Source: Planctomycetia bacterium (lineage in GTDB: Bacteria; Planctomycetota; Planctomycetia; Pirellulales; Thermoguttaceae). From it: 64,000 bases of DNA. The position numbers and the translations under genes were made by a program. Location of the stretch: NCBI GenBank assembly GCA_030527205.1, contig JAUNBG010000004.1, positions 1-64,000 of the forward strand, in the 5' to 3' direction. Under the pieces are notes generated by a model that saw only the letters and a program-made list of their open reading frames with translations, was not told the DNA's origin and searched no databases. Shown in pieces: positions 17,373-26,851 of the stretch. The number at the start of each line of letters is the position of its first letter. Within the stretch, counting starts at the first letter, position 1.

Positions 17373-20030
17373 TTAGCGTTGTCCGTAAAACGCTTTCAAA
17401 AAGATTTCCTTTATTTCGCTGATGATCGGATAACGCGGATTAGCGCCTGTGCATTGGTCATCGAACGCTTTTTCGGAAATCTCATCCAATTGAGCCAAAA
17501 AGTCCTTCTCGGAAATGCCATATTCCTGAATCGAGACGGGAATTTCAATGGTTGCCTTGAGTTTTTCGACTTCAGAAATCAGTGCCTCAACTTTTTCTTC
17601 CGGAGTCATTTGATCGTTTGTCAAATTGAGGAAGTCGGCCATATCTCCGTAACGTTCTTTCGCTTCGGGGCATTTATATTGAGAAAAAGTTCCCTGACGC
17701 GTCGGTTTGCTTGTCCCGTTAAAGCGGATGACATGACTGATCAAAAGGGCGTTGGCCAATCCGTGAGGAATATGAAACGCGGCGCCCAATTTATGCGCCA
17801 TCGAATGACATAAACCTAAAAATGCGTTAGCGAACGCCATTCCAGCAATCGTCGAGGCATGATGAACCTTTTCGCGAGCATGTTCGTCTGTCGGATTGGC
17901 AAAGCAGACGGGAAGATATTTGAAAATCAAGCGGGTCGCTTCTTTCGACAAGGCGTTCGTATATTCGCTGGCCATAATGGAAACGCGGGCTTCCAACGCA
18001 TGAACCAGAACGTCGATTCCGCTGTAAGCGGTCAGTTTTTTCGGCATATTCATAACGAATTTTGTATCGACAATAGCCATTTTGGGCGTTAATTGATAAT
18101 CGGCGAGCGGATATTTGTTCCCGGTTTTTTCGTCGGTTATAACGGCGAACGGCGTTACTTCGGAACCGGTTCCCGAAGTTGTTGGAATGGCAACGAGAGT
18201 CGCTTTTTCGCCAAGTTTGGGGAATTTATAAACGCGTTTGCGGATATCCATAAATCTCATGGCGATGTCGTCGAAATGAACTTCCGGATGTTCATAAAGA
18301 AGCCACATAATTTTGGCAGCGTCCATAGGCGACCCGCCTCCAAAGGCGATAATTGTGTCGGGTTTGAAGGAATTCATTCGATCAAGTCCTTTATAAGCGG
18401 CGCCAAGAGTCGGATCCGGTTCAACGTCGGAGAAGACTTCCAATTTAATATCTTTTTCTTCGAGAAAATCAATAAGATCTTTCAACATACCGGCGTTATA
18501 CAAAAAGCGGTCTGTAACGATGAACGCGCGTTTTCGACCGTCGTCGGCCAAATCGCGAAGAGCTTCGTTCAAGCAGCCATATTTGAAATAAACTTTTTCC
18601 GGGACGCGGAACCAAAGCATATTTTCGCGACGTTCGGCAATTGTCTTGATGTTGAGCAAATGCTTTGGGGCAACGTTTTGGCTGACGGAGTTTCCGCCCC
18701 AGGTTCCGCAACCAAGGGTTAAAGACGGATCAAGTTTGAAGTTGAAAACGTCTCCGATTGCCCCTTGACTCGACGGCATATTGATCAGGGTTCGGCAGGT
18801 TTTGGTTCGTTGACCGAAATCTTTGATTCGCTCATAATTCAAGGGATTTGTATACAAAACGCTTGTATGCCCCAAACCGCCGAAATCGAGAAGTTGCTGG
18901 GCTCGAACGAGAGCGGCTTCAAAATTTTTCTCATGATAAAGGGCGAGAACGGGGGAAAGTTTTTCAACGCTGAACGGATAATCTTTTCCAACGCCGTCGG
19001 TTTCGCCGATCAGGACTTTAATGTAATCAGGAACGGTCAAGCCGGCCATTTCAGCGATTCGTTTGGCGCTTTGTCCAACGATTTTCGCGTTTAATTTTCC
19101 GTCAACGACAATAATATTGGCGACTTTTTGAGCTTCCTCTTCATTTAAAATATAAGCTCCGCGTTTGATGAATTCAGCTTTAACCGCTTCATAAATAGCG
19201 TCAACGACGACAACGGACTGTTCGGAAGCGCAAATCATTCCATTATCAAAGGTTTTCGATTGAATAACGGAACTGACGGCCATAAGAATGTCGCAAGTTT
19301 CGTCCATAACGGCGGGCGTATTGCCAGGCCCAACGCCGAGAGCAGGAATTCCGCTCGAATAAGCCGCTTTGACCATTCCGGGTCCGCCGGTTGCCAAAAT
19401 CATGCTGATCGCTCGATGACTCATTAAATGCTGACTTTGCGCAACCGTCGGTTCTTCAATCCAACCGATAATGTCTTTAGGAGCTCCGGCGGCAATGGCG
19501 GCGTCCAAAATGATTTTCGCGGCGGCAATTGTACTCTTTTTTGCTCTTGGATGCGGACTGAAAATAATGCCGTTTCGCGTCTTCAAAGCCAAAAGCGATT
19601 TAAAAATCGCCGTCGAAGTCGGGTTCGTTGTCGGAACGATTCCGGCGATAATTCCAACGGGTTCGGCAACTTTAATGATTCCGAACGCTTCGTCATATTC
19701 GATTTCGCCGCAAGTTTTCGTCGTCTTGTATCGATTATAAACATATTCGGACGCAAAATGGTTTTTGATAACTTTGTCTTCGACGACTCCCATTCCGGTT
19801 TCTTCGACGGCCATTTTCGCTAAAGGAATTCGCGCTTCGTTAGCCGCAAGAGCCGCTGCTCGAAAAATATCGTCAACTTGTTCCTGCGTATAGTTCGCAT
19901 AAGCCTTTTGAGCTTCTTGAACCTTAGCGATGACGACGTCAAGAAGTTCGCGATCTTTGTCGTCTTGCAAACGGACAACTTCAGTTTCTTTTGTTGCCGT
20001 CGCTTCTTTATTGTTTTCTTTTTTCGCCAT
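17373..20030 (-). CDS. adhE: Bifunctional acetaldehyde-CoA/alcohol dehydrogenase
   Basis: 885 residues, full length for AdhE. The N-terminal half is the acetylating aldehyde dehydrogenase (GIVPTTNPTSTAIFKSL, catalytic Cys267 in FDNGMICASE); the C-terminal half is an iron-dependent alcohol dehydrogenase (FGGGSPMDAAKIMW, ATLVAIPTTSGTGSEVTPFAVI, and metal-ligand region GLCHSMAHKLGAAFHIPHG). It converts acetyl-CoA to ethanol, using two NADH, and normally assembles into spirosomes. It is the first gene of the operon that continues with rex and the NADH-linked hydrogenase, so ethanol and H2 appear as alternative NADH outlets under one promoter. ATG at 20030; upstream AAGGAGACTTAAAA is a good ribosome-binding site. 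Confidence 0.98.
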   Translation of the reverse strand: MAKKENNKEATATKETEVVRLQDDKDRELLDVVIAKVQEAQKAYANYTQEQVDDIFRAAALAANEARIPLAKMAVEETGMGVVEDKVIKNHFASEYVYNRYKTTKTCGEIEYDEAFGIIKVAEPVGIIAGIVPTTNPTSTAIFKSLLALKTRNGIIFSPHPRAKKSTIAAAKIILDAAIAAGAPKDIIGWIEEPTVAQSQHLMSHRAISMILATGGPGMVKAAYSSGIPALGVGPGNTPAVMDETCDILMAVSSVIQSKTFDNGMICASEQSVVVVDAIYEAVKAEFIKRGAYILNEEEAQKVANIIVVDGKLNAKIVGQSAKRIAEMAGLTVPDYIKVLIGETDGVGKDYPFSVEKLSPVLALYHEKNFEAALVRAQQLLDFGGLGHTSVLYTNPLNYERIKDFGQRTKTCRTLINMPSSQGAIGDVFNFKLDPSLTLGCGTWGGNSVSQNVAPKHLLNIKTIAERRENMLWFRVPEKVYFKYGCLNEALRDLADDGRKRAFIVTDRFLYNAGMLKDLIDFLEEKDIKLEVFSDVEPDPTLGAAYKGLDRMNSFKPDTIIAFGGGSPMDAAKIMWLLYEHPEVHFDDIAMRFMDIRKRVYKFPKLGEKATLVAIPTTSGTGSEVTPFAVITDEKTGNKYPLADYQLTPKMAIVDTKFVMNMPKKLTAYSGIDVLVHALEARVSIMASEYTNALSKEATRLIFKYLPVCFANPTDEHAREKVHHASTIAGMAFANAFLGLCHSMAHKLGAAFHIPHGLANALLISHVIRFNGTSKPTRQGTFSQYKCPEAKERYGDMADFLNLTNDQMTPEEKVEALISEVEKLKATIEIPVSIQEYGISEKDFLAQLDEISEKAFDDQCTGANPRYPIISEIKEIFLKAFYGQR

Positions 20031-20258
20031 TTTTAAGTCTCCTTTGGATTTGTTATGTAATTCAAAACGATTTTATTCCTGATCAATCATGAAGCCGTTT
20101 TTATTTTTGATTTTCTATTCGTTTGAAGAATTTCGCTCTTTTTCTTCGCAAAACCGCAATCAAAAAGTCAAAACCATTGCAACAGCCAACAAAACGCCCT
20201 GCCCTTTTTTCCCCTTAAAGTTTAACTCAAACAAAGTTCGATAAAATAATATAGATAT

Positions 20259-20304
20259 TTTCTTATCGATAAAAGAAGTATACATTAACTTTTGCTCTCG
20301 TCAA
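20259..20304 (-). promoter_or_regulatory. Candidate promoter and palindromic operator of the adhE-hyd operon
   Basis: On the minus strand TTGACG (20299-20304), a 16-nt spacer and TATACT (20277-20282) form a sigma70-like promoter. The palindrome TTATCGATAA (20263-20272) overlaps the expected transcription start, and related TATCGA motifs occur just before the -35 and further downstream. This is not the classical Rex operator, so its binding protein is unknown. The predicted 5' leader is about 240 nt. Confidence 0.5.
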
Positions 20305-20505
20305 GAGGAATTCAGTATTTTTTTATCGATTTATCTTTGTTTTTTTAAAAATTCTTTTTTTCAATTTACGAACCCTTGATGTCAGGATTTTCAAATGCCG
20401 CTCCCCATTTCAAATGAAGGATCATTCTCGAAAATATTTTGAAGTCAATATCATCATAGCGCCAATATTATATATGATAATTATTAATGCCGCCCATATT
20501 TTATA

Positions 20506-20820
20506 AAGGAAGTTCTTAACCCCCCCTTTGGAACGCGGACATCCCGTTCGTATCTGATTCCAAGAGTCGGGATAACTCCTGGAAAAATCAACCGGCGCCT
20601 GTTATGATATTCACAAAACAGTAATCGTTGCAAACAGAATACTGTTTTTATAAAAGAGTCGCGATGACTTTTTTATGGAATGCGGACGAGACATCGGCGT
20701 TCCCTGTTTGTCAGTTCTGTATTTCGATTCTAACAATGAATACAACATTTACAGAACTCTGGTTTTAACGACTTTATCCGAAATGCGTTTGTTGAAAAAA
20801 CAGATTTTTTAAAACTTTCA
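20506..20820. repeat. Repeat family A, copy 3 (enlarged and degenerate)
   Basis: Left end AAGGAAGTTCTTAA with GGAACGCGGAC and right end AACGACTTTATCCGAAATG...TTTTTTAAAACTTTC match family A, but the interior is about 200 bp longer, containing a further hairpin (AAAACAGTA/TACTGTTTTT near 20616-20655). Together with the promoter above, this accounts for most of the 983-bp gap 20031-21013. Confidence 0.65.
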
Positions 20821-21013
20821 TTTGTCTCCTTTTCCCGTTTTTAATGACATCCTTCTCTTGAATAGCGTCTTTTGAGATCGTTTGCTCTTTTCAAACGGCA
20901 AACATTGACTTTTCGTTCAGCGTTCATTAGAATGACTTCAAAGGTTAAACTCAGACGAATTTTATCGCGAAAAATTATTAATATTTCAAGAAATCTGATT
21001 TCAGGAGTTCGAT

Positions 21014-22459
21014 ATGAAAGCATCAAGACGGAATTTTATGAAATGGACGGCAGGTCTTCCGCTTTTGGGACTGGTTGCGGCCGCTTATGGCAACGAGAAT
21101 CGTCTTCGTGACGATATTGAAGAAACAAAATGGATCATGAAAGATCATCGTTCGGAATTCAATATGAACGGATATGCAGCTCCAGCAATCCCGAACCTTC
21201 GAGTCGGTTATATCGGACTCGGAAGTCGCGGACTTGCTTCACTGAAAAGATTATCGCAAATGGAAGGGGTCGAAATACGAGCGATTGCCGATTGCTATGA
21301 ATATCCGATCGAATTGGCGCGTCAACATTTTCAAAGCATTAATTATCGAAAACCCGCTGAATATTTTGAGTCGGAAGAAACCTGGAAGAATCTCGTTGAA
21401 CGCGATGATCTTGATTTGATTTATGTTACAACGCCTCAATATTGGCATGCGGAAATGGCCTGCGCCGCCATGAAAGCAGGAAAACATGTCGCAACAGAAG
21501 TTCCTTTGGCCTATACGCTGGAAGACTGCTGGCAAATCGTTAAAACGAGCGAACAAACCAAAAAGCATTGCGCCCTGTTGGAGAATTGTCTTTACGATTT
21601 TTTTGAGGCAATGACGATTAATATGGCGCTTCAAAACCTTTTTGGCGAAATCGTTTATGGAGAAGGAGCTTATCTTCATTATTTTCCTGTTACGGAAGTT
21701 TTTGCGGAACCGATGCCGCCGTTGAGTAAAAAAGCGGGAATGTTTCGACATGCCGTCGGCTGTACGGTTAAAGGAAATCGTTATCCAACTCATGGCTTTG
21801 GCCCTGTTTGTGCCGCGATGAAAATTAATGCCGGCGATTCTCCCGATTTTTTGACCTCTGTCGAAACAGACGATTTTGTTCGAGGCAAAACGTTTGCTGA
21901 TTTTCTTCAAAAAGGAAGCCCTTATCATCAACAGTTTGCCAATAAAGAGTTTACTGGAAATATGAACGTTTCTCTCGTTCGAACAAAAAAGGGAAAAATC
22001 ATTCAAGTTCAATATGATACGACGTCCATGCGTCCTTATTCGCGAACTCATATCTTGAGCGGTTTGAAAGGATTTGTCCAAAAATATCCTCTTCCTGCTC
22101 GAATCTATTTTGACGAGAACGCTCCGGTTTCTGAAGAAAGAATGAATGAATTGAAATCGCAATATACGCCTGAACTTGTTCGATTTCTCGCCGAAAATGC
22201 AATTAAATTCGGCGGTCATGGCGGCATGGACTTTATTTGCGATTATCGATTGGTTGATTTGATTCGAAATGGACTTCCGCTCGACATAACCGTTTACGAA
22301 GGGGCAACCTGGAGCGCCGTAACTCCTTTGAGCCTTTGGTCGGTGACTCATGGTTCGCAACCGATTCCATTTCCCGACTTTACTGGCGGAAATTGGGTTA
22401 CAAATTCGCCTGTCGATCTCTCCTTACGCGGCGGCGGGTCAACGATTATTCGAAGTTAA
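21014..22459 (+). CDS. GH109-like Gfo/Idh/MocA enzyme, Tat-exported
   Basis: 481 residues. The N-terminus SRRNFMKW plus a hydrophobic stretch is a twin-arginine signal. Then the NAD-binding Rossmann motif VGYIGLGSRGLASL and the Gfo/Idh/MocA core: YVTTPQYWHAEMACAAMKAGKHVATEVP. The segments TLEDCWQIVKTSE, HCALLENCLYDFFE and NRYPTHGFGPVCAAMKIN are the hallmarks of glycoside hydrolase family 109 (alpha-N-acetylgalactosaminidase type, NAD-dependent mechanism), which separates it from ordinary sugar dehydrogenases. Likely removes N-acetylgalactosamine from glycans in the periplasm. ATG with AGGAG upstream. It converges on an AEC-type transporter; no operon partner on its strand. Confidence 0.85.
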   Translation: MKASRRNFMKWTAGLPLLGLVAAAYGNENRLRDDIEETKWIMKDHRSEFNMNGYAAPAIPNLRVGYIGLGSRGLASLKRLSQMEGVEIRAIADCYEYPIELARQHFQSINYRKPAEYFESEETWKNLVERDDLDLIYVTTPQYWHAEMACAAMKAGKHVATEVPLAYTLEDCWQIVKTSEQTKKHCALLENCLYDFFEAMTINMALQNLFGEIVYGEGAYLHYFPVTEVFAEPMPPLSKKAGMFRHAVGCTVKGNRYPTHGFGPVCAAMKINAGDSPDFLTSVETDDFVRGKTFADFLQKGSPYHQQFANKEFTGNMNVSLVRTKKGKIIQVQYDTTSMRPYSRTHILSGLKGFVQKYPLPARIYFDENAPVSEERMNELKSQYTPELVRFLAENAIKFGGHGGMDFICDYRLVDLIRNGLPLDITVYEGATWSAVTPLSLWSVTHGSQPIPFPDFTGGNWVTNSPVDLSLRGGGSTIIRS

Positions 22460-22501
22460 TGAATTTTTAAGATTTTAAAATTTTTCTGCAACAAAAAACA
22501 A

Positions 22502-22522
22502 CGTCGCTTATTGAAAGCGGCG
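22502..22522. terminator. Bidirectional hairpin between convergent genes
   Basis: CGTCGCTT pairs with AAGCGGCG around a 5-nt loop, midway between the convergent GH109-like gene and the AEC transporter. U-rich tracts are only moderate on either side. Confidence 0.45.
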
Positions 22523-22555
22523 ATCTGCTCAAAACAACAAAGGAATAACGAACGC

Positions 22556-23527
22556 TTAACGAAGTCCGATGGTTATCCAAAAGGGGGTTGTTATGAGAGC
22601 AGGAAGAGTATTCCCGAGCAATGTAAAGAGCGACGTTTGCATATCGCCATGATAAAGGCGGGCCAGAATGATCGGAAAAATGGCCGATGCCATTGACGCA
22701 TGAATAATCATAACAATGCGTAATTCGTTCGAACAGGGAATCCAATTAATCAATGAAATGATTAATAATGGAAAAAGAAACAGTCTTAAAAAACAGGAAT
22801 GGAAACTTATTTTCAGGAAACTTGAGCCCGATTGTTTCCAGCTTTTCCAATCGATATTTTCCGCAATTATTGTTCCGACAATAAATAATGAAAGCGGAAT
22901 CGCGGCGTCGCTTAAAATTTTGAACGGTTGAAGCATTTGATGCGTCACAAAACGATCCAATCCGAGCATATTGAGCAATAATGCAAAACAAATTGTCAAC
23001 ATCGGAACGTTCAATATTTTGTAAAATGATTCTTTGGAAAAGTGACCTTCCATTGTTAAAACGCAGACCGACCAAAGCGCCAACTCCATTCCGAGATTGA
23101 TGACAAATAGAATTCCCAAAAGTCGATCATTGCCAGGAAAAAGTTCATAAATCAATGGAATCGGAACATATCCGTAATTAATGAGACTGACGCCGACAAC
23201 AAAGGAACTGACTTTCCGGCGATTGTCCAGAGACGTCCATTTTTGCGGAAACATTCGAATATAAAGTTCCGTTACAATCAGAAAAAAAGAAATCAAAAGA
23301 AAACCAATCAGCGGAGGAACATAAAGATTCGACGTTTCGTTAAAGACTTCGTTGCCGATAATTTTCGAAATATAAAGACAAGGAGTTAAAAGATTGATCA
23401 CAATCTTCAAAATTGCCGTCGACGCTGATTGATCCAACCAATTTTTAAAACGACATATCATTCCTGTCGCAGCAATCAGATAAACAGAGATAACTGTGCT
23501 CAACGAAGTTTCAAATATTTCGTTCAT
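22556..23527 (-). CDS. AEC-family transporter (auxin efflux carrier type)
   Basis: 323 residues with about ten membrane segments arranged in two five-helix halves, as in the AEC family of carboxylate and auxin-type carriers: TVISVYLIAATGMICRFKNWL at the start, INLLTPCLYISKII, LINYGYVPIPLIYEL, and in the second half DAAIPLSLFIVGTIIA and a final HASMASAIFPIILARLYHGD. Substrate cannot be read from sequence; bacterial members carry malate, malonate or similar acids. A single gene; ATG with a weak AGCAAGAA leader. Confidence 0.85.
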   Translation of the reverse strand: MNEIFETSLSTVISVYLIAATGMICRFKNWLDQSASTAILKIVINLLTPCLYISKIIGNEVFNETSNLYVPPLIGFLLISFFLIVTELYIRMFPQKWTSLDNRRKVSSFVVGVSLINYGYVPIPLIYELFPGNDRLLGILFVINLGMELALWSVCVLTMEGHFSKESFYKILNVPMLTICFALLLNMLGLDRFVTHQMLQPFKILSDAAIPLSLFIVGTIIAENIDWKSWKQSGSSFLKISFHSCFLRLFLFPLLIISLINWIPCSNELRIVMIIHASMASAIFPIILARLYHGDMQTSLFTLLGNTLPALITTPFWITIGLR

Positions 23528-23698
23528 TTCTTGCTTTCAGAGATTTTTGGGCTCTCAAATTCGCCTGAGAGAAAAATAATTTTGATCGTTGAACTTCGAT
23601 AGGACGCATTGACATTGAACATTATCGTTGAAACAGGGGGGTTAAAACAGGGGCGTTGAATATTGAAAATAAACAGTCGGAATCAAATAATTTGCCGA

Positions 23699-24178
23699 TT
23701 AATCAATGATATCTGCGGTTTTTGCTTCGAGGAAGGGAAGGATCAAGTTGGGGGCAATGAGAAGCATTGTATCAAGAGCTCCTGCGTTGATATAAATCTC
23801 GTCGAATAAAATGACGGTCTCGTCAAAGAAAGTCGGAAATTTCTTTTTCATTCCAATTGGAGAGCAACCGCCGCGAATGTAACCGGTTATTTCTCGAATT
23901 TCTTTAACATGAATCAACTCGACTTTCTTGTCGCCGCTTGCTCTTGCAACTTTTTTGAGATTGAGTTCCTGGTTTGACGGAATGCAACAGACTAAAAAAC
24001 GATTAAAATCGCCGCGTAAAACCAATGTTTTAAAAATCTGATCTGCTGAAACTCCTAAAAGTTTCGACGTTCTTAAACTCGACCAATCTTCGTCATGAAC
24101 GTCGTCGACAATCTCGGTTCGATAAAGGATTCCAGCCTGATCCAATAATCTCATAACGTTTGTTTTGATCTTCGACAT
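23699..24178 (-). CDS. ybaK: Cys-tRNA(Pro)/Cys-tRNA(Cys) deacylase YbaK/EbsC family
   Basis: 159 residues from the ATG that gives MSKIKTNVMRLLDQAGI, the usual family start; an in-frame reading begins 16 codons earlier with no better signal. The fold is recognisable from IFKTLVLRGD...LVCCIPSNQELNLKKVARA, KVELIHVKEIREITGYIRGGCSPIGMKK and the closing INAGALDTMLLIAPNLI. The family hydrolyses misacylated Cys-tRNA(Pro). Conserved Lys of the FKTLV motif is present. Stands alone. Confidence 0.93.
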   Translation of the reverse strand: MSKIKTNVMRLLDQAGILYRTEIVDDVHDEDWSSLRTSKLLGVSADQIFKTLVLRGDFNRFLVCCIPSNQELNLKKVARASGDKKVELIHVKEIREITGYIRGGCSPIGMKKKFPTFFDETVILFDEIYINAGALDTMLLIAPNLILPFLEAKTADIID

Positions 24179-24529
24179 TGTTGTCCGTCTGTAAAAATGC
24201 TTGTTGGTTTGAAAATTATTGATCAATTATTATTGAATGTTTTCGAAAAACAATGGACGTCATTTAGAGATCGCAAAATAACTTCCTTCAAGTTTAAAAT
24301 GCCCTGAACTTTTAACAAGGGGCTTGAAACAAATAACAGAAGAAATTTTTCTCGCCGAGACGCCAGGGATTGTTCTGAATCATTTGTTTTTCTGACAATC
24401 TCAGTTTGATGACGGAGATTGATTTGTTATCACAATTCAAAAATCCTCTCGTTCCCAATAATCATAAACGTCTTAATCGTTTTTTATAGACGTTTTTCTT
24501 AAGTTTTTCTGGAATACGGCGATTTATGG

Positions 24530-24600
24530 GTTGCATTTCTAAAGGTTATGCGGTTGCGTTATGCGGCGGCGAAGCGGAAAATTTAAGCGTCAATATGATA
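24530..24600 (+). repeat. Repeat family C, copy 1
   Basis: About 70 bp built on AAAGGTTATGCGG and GCGAAGCGGAAAA followed by TAAGCGTC. An inverted copy lies on the other side of the tRNA at 25093-25152, and a third copy at 48911. Confidence 0.75.
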
Positions 24601-24665
24601 ACGCTGTTTTCCTTTCCCGCGTCTCTGCAAGAAATAAAATATTGCGAAAAAAACCAAAAAACTTC

Positions 24666-24694
24666 TTGACAAAAAAGAAAAAAAGATTAAATTA
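24666..24694 (+). promoter_or_regulatory. Promoter of tRNA-Arg
   Basis: TTGACA at 24666-24671 and a TAAATT-like -10 at 24688-24693 with a 16-nt spacer, about 25 bases before the tRNA 5' end. Confidence 0.7.
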
Positions 24695-24715
24695 TTGTTT
24701 GTTACTTAAAAGTAA

Positions 24716-24791
<76 letters not shown>

Positions 24792-24795
24792 CATT

Positions 24796-24829
24796 AGGGC
24801 TTTTTGAAGAATTTCAAAAGGCCTTTTTT
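24796..24829 (+). terminator. Terminator of tRNA-Arg
   Basis: GGGCTTTTTGAA pairs with TTCAAAAGGCC and is followed by seven Ts, a canonical factor-independent terminator starting five bases after the tRNA. Confidence 0.9.
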
Positions 24830-24861
24830 TATGCGCTGAAACCGTTATTTACGATACTGCA

Positions 24862-25034
24862 TTGAAATAAAATTCGAATTTCTTTGCTTTTTCTCCCCAA
24901 AATAACAGAATCATGGTCCTGTTTGCTCAAAGGAAAATTTTCTAAAAAAATAAATTCCTGATTCATTTTGGAATTTTTATAATAATAACGAACAACCCTC
25001 TTGACGAGAACGAAATCAAAGTTATAGTTAAAAA
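24862..25034 (+). repeat. Repeat family D, copy 1
   Basis: TTGAAATAA...TTTTTCTCCCCAAAATAACAGAA and, after a diverged middle, GAGAACGAAATCAAAGTT align with 28198-28310. Looks like a duplicated intergenic or promoter segment; it runs up to the first DtxR-like box. Confidence 0.55.
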
Positions 25035-25037
25035 AGA

Positions 25038-25056
25038 TTAGGCAAGACTAAACTTT
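25038..25056 (+). promoter_or_regulatory. DtxR/IdeR-like metal-repressor box 1
   Basis: TTAGGCAAGACTAAACTTT, TTAG-N6-CTAA core, matches 13 of 19 positions of the DtxR/IdeR consensus by eye and 16 of 19 positions of box 2. Confidence 0.5.
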
Positions 25057-25092
25057 GAGCTGAGAAAATTTTGAGATAACGACTTTGATCGA

Positions 25093-25152
25093 TATAATGC
25101 CGACGCTTAGATTTTTCCGCTTCGCCGCCGCATAACCTTTGGAATGCGGCTA
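25093..25152 (-). repeat. Repeat family C, copy 2 (inverted)
   Basis: Reverse-complement copy of the 24530 element: GCCGACGCTTAGATTTTTCC and CATAACCTTTGGAATGCGG. With copy 1 it brackets the tRNA-Arg gene as an inverted pair. Confidence 0.75.
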
Positions 25153-25354
25153 CACAAAGCGCCGCATTTCGAAAAATTCAAGGGAAACGTCTCTTAATAG
25201 AATTAAAATATTCAGCGAACGCAAGAAACAATTTATCGAAAGACTTTCCTGTTCGTTGGAATCGTTTGAAATAAAACGCGATCAATTGTCGTTAAACCGT
25301 TTTCAGATAAGATAATAAAACAAATCGAAAAGGAAAAATTTTTTCATTTCAAGT

Positions 25355-25373
25355 TTAGGTAAGGCTAATCTTT
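25355..25373 (+). promoter_or_regulatory. DtxR/IdeR-like metal-repressor box 2
   Basis: TTAGGTAAGGCTAATCTTT matches 15 of 19 positions of the classical DtxR/IdeR operator (TTAGGTTAGGCTAACCTAA). It lies 171 bp before the Cys-rich prepilin-like gene in the same orientation as box 1. The leader between 25374 and 25544 also holds two small hairpins (CGATTG/CAATCG near 25409). Confidence 0.6.
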
Positions 25374-25544
25374 TAATAAAACAGAGGTCGGTTGGTTCGT
25401 CGTTCTATTCGATTGGCAAAAGCAATCGATGAATGCTGCGGAAAACCGTCGATCATTTTTGTATCGCGATCATTGAAAATCGCGCGGTTTTAAGAAGAAA
25501 ACCATTTTAAACGTTAAATCAATCAAAAATAAACAGGAGGCAAA

Positions 25545-26753
25545 ATGACTCGAAAAACGTCATGTTTGAAGAACGGAAACATCGAAATTTCGCCAGAAAT
25601 CGAAAAACATTGTTCTTGCTGCGGAAATTGTTGTAACGGCGGCAGTTGCGGCTGCTGTTGCGATCCCAAAAATCGAACGAAATCAGATTCTTCGCGACCG
25701 TCGACGACTCCGGCTCGAGAAAATCGTTTAGATTCGGGCTTTACGCTCGTCGAACTTTTGACCGTGATCGCGATTATCGGAATTCTGATCGGACTTCTTT
25801 TGCCAGCGGTTCAATCGGCGCGAGAAGCGGCGCGACGAATGGAATGTTCGAACAACTTGAAACAAATCGGACTTGCGTTGCATAATTTTCATGATTCGCA
25901 ACAACGTTTTCCAACGTTGGGCGAATCGTCGAATTATTGTTATTCGCCAATCGCTCAAATTCTCGCTTACGCGGAACAAGCGTCATTACGCGATCTAATC
26001 GATCTGGACGAACCGTTGTTCGTTGGTTCCGCGATGAAGGACTTAACGATCAATCCGATTTACGCGGAAATTATTTCTTACAAAATTCCGCTCGTGACCT
26101 GTCCGAGCGACGGCGGGCTGAACGAATTCCAATTGACGGAAGATAAAGTCGGCGAAATAAAAAACTGTGCCGGCGGCAATTACGTCGTCTGTATCGGATC
26201 GGGAACCGGCGTTAATTACGATTGTCGCTATCCTACGGACGGCATCATTTATTACGGTTCGAAAACGTCGTTTGCGTCGATTCTTGACGGAACTTCGAAT
26301 ACGATGTTTTTTTCCGAAACGCTGCGAGGTTGCGGCGATTCAGCGGTCGCTCCTGCTCCCAAAGGCAATCCGAAACGTCAAACGATGTTGATCAGTCAAC
26401 TATTTCGACCGGTTAGCGGTTCTCAAGGTTTAGGCGGATTAGCCGACCCGACCGATGCGGAAATGGCCGCCTGGTTGAACGACGATTCGACGTTTCAAGG
26501 CGAACGCGGCGGTTCCTGGATTGTCGGAAAGCCTTACGCTTGCTCGTTTTCCGCTTATTTATTGCCGAACTCCTCGTTTCATGACGTCGTCAGTATGTCG
26601 ATCGGTTATTTTTCCGCGAGAAGCTCACATCCTGGCATTGTTAACGTTCTCAACGTCGATGGAAGCGTTAGAAGCGTCGCCAATCTGGTTTCCAAAGACG
26701 CCTGGCGAGCCGCCGCGACGATCGCCGAAAAAGAAGTCGTTTCATCACTTTAA
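25545..26753 (+). CDS. DUF1559 prepilin-like protein with Cys-rich leader
   Basis: 402 residues. The prepilin signature [27 protein letters not shown] begins at Gly65-Phe66, followed by [26 protein letters not shown] and a C-terminal DUF1559 domain ending [16 protein letters not shown]. Family members are assembled or exported by type II/type IV pilus-like machinery after cleavage by prepilin peptidase. Normal leaders are about 6-15 residues; here the leader is 65 residues and carries nine cysteines in 17 positions (23, 25, 26, 29, 30, 35, 37, 38, 39), metallothionein-like. Strong AGGAGG ribosome-binding site. Two DtxR-like boxes upstream and a CbiX-like gene 98 bp downstream suggest a metal-related role (inference). 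Confidence 0.85.
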   Translation: MTRKTSCLKNGNIEISPEIEKHCSCCGNCCNGGSCGCCCDPKNRTKSDSSRPSTTPARENRLDSGFTLVELLTVIAIIGILIGLLLPAVQSAREAARRMECSNNLKQIGLALHNFHDSQQRFPTLGESSNYCYSPIAQILAYAEQASLRDLIDLDEPLFVGSAMKDLTINPIYAEIISYKIPLVTCPSDGGLNEFQLTEDKVGEIKNCAGGNYVVCIGSGTGVNYDCRYPTDGIIYYGSKTSFASILDGTSNTMFFSETLRGCGDSAVAPAPKGNPKRQTMLISQLFRPVSGSQGLGGLADPTDAEMAAWLNDDSTFQGERGGSWIVGKPYACSFSAYLLPNSSFHDVVSMSIGYFSARSSHPGIVNVLNVDGSVRSVANLVSKDAWRAAATIAEKEVVSSL

Positions 26754-26851
26754 TAAAAATCTTAACAAGTTTTGGAATAATTTGACGCTTCGTTTTCAGA
26801 CAAGGGGCGTCGAATTATAATTTATGACAAATTTTAACGAAAGAAAAACAA

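Noticed and set aside
20506-20820. Insertion sequence with transposase upstream of GH109-like gene
   Set aside because: The element is only about 315 bp, has no ORF, and matches the non-coding repeat family A at its ends.
25374-25544. Cobalamin riboswitch in the leader of the CbiX-associated pair
   Set aside because: No B12-box-like GCCACTG segment; only two short hairpins are visible.
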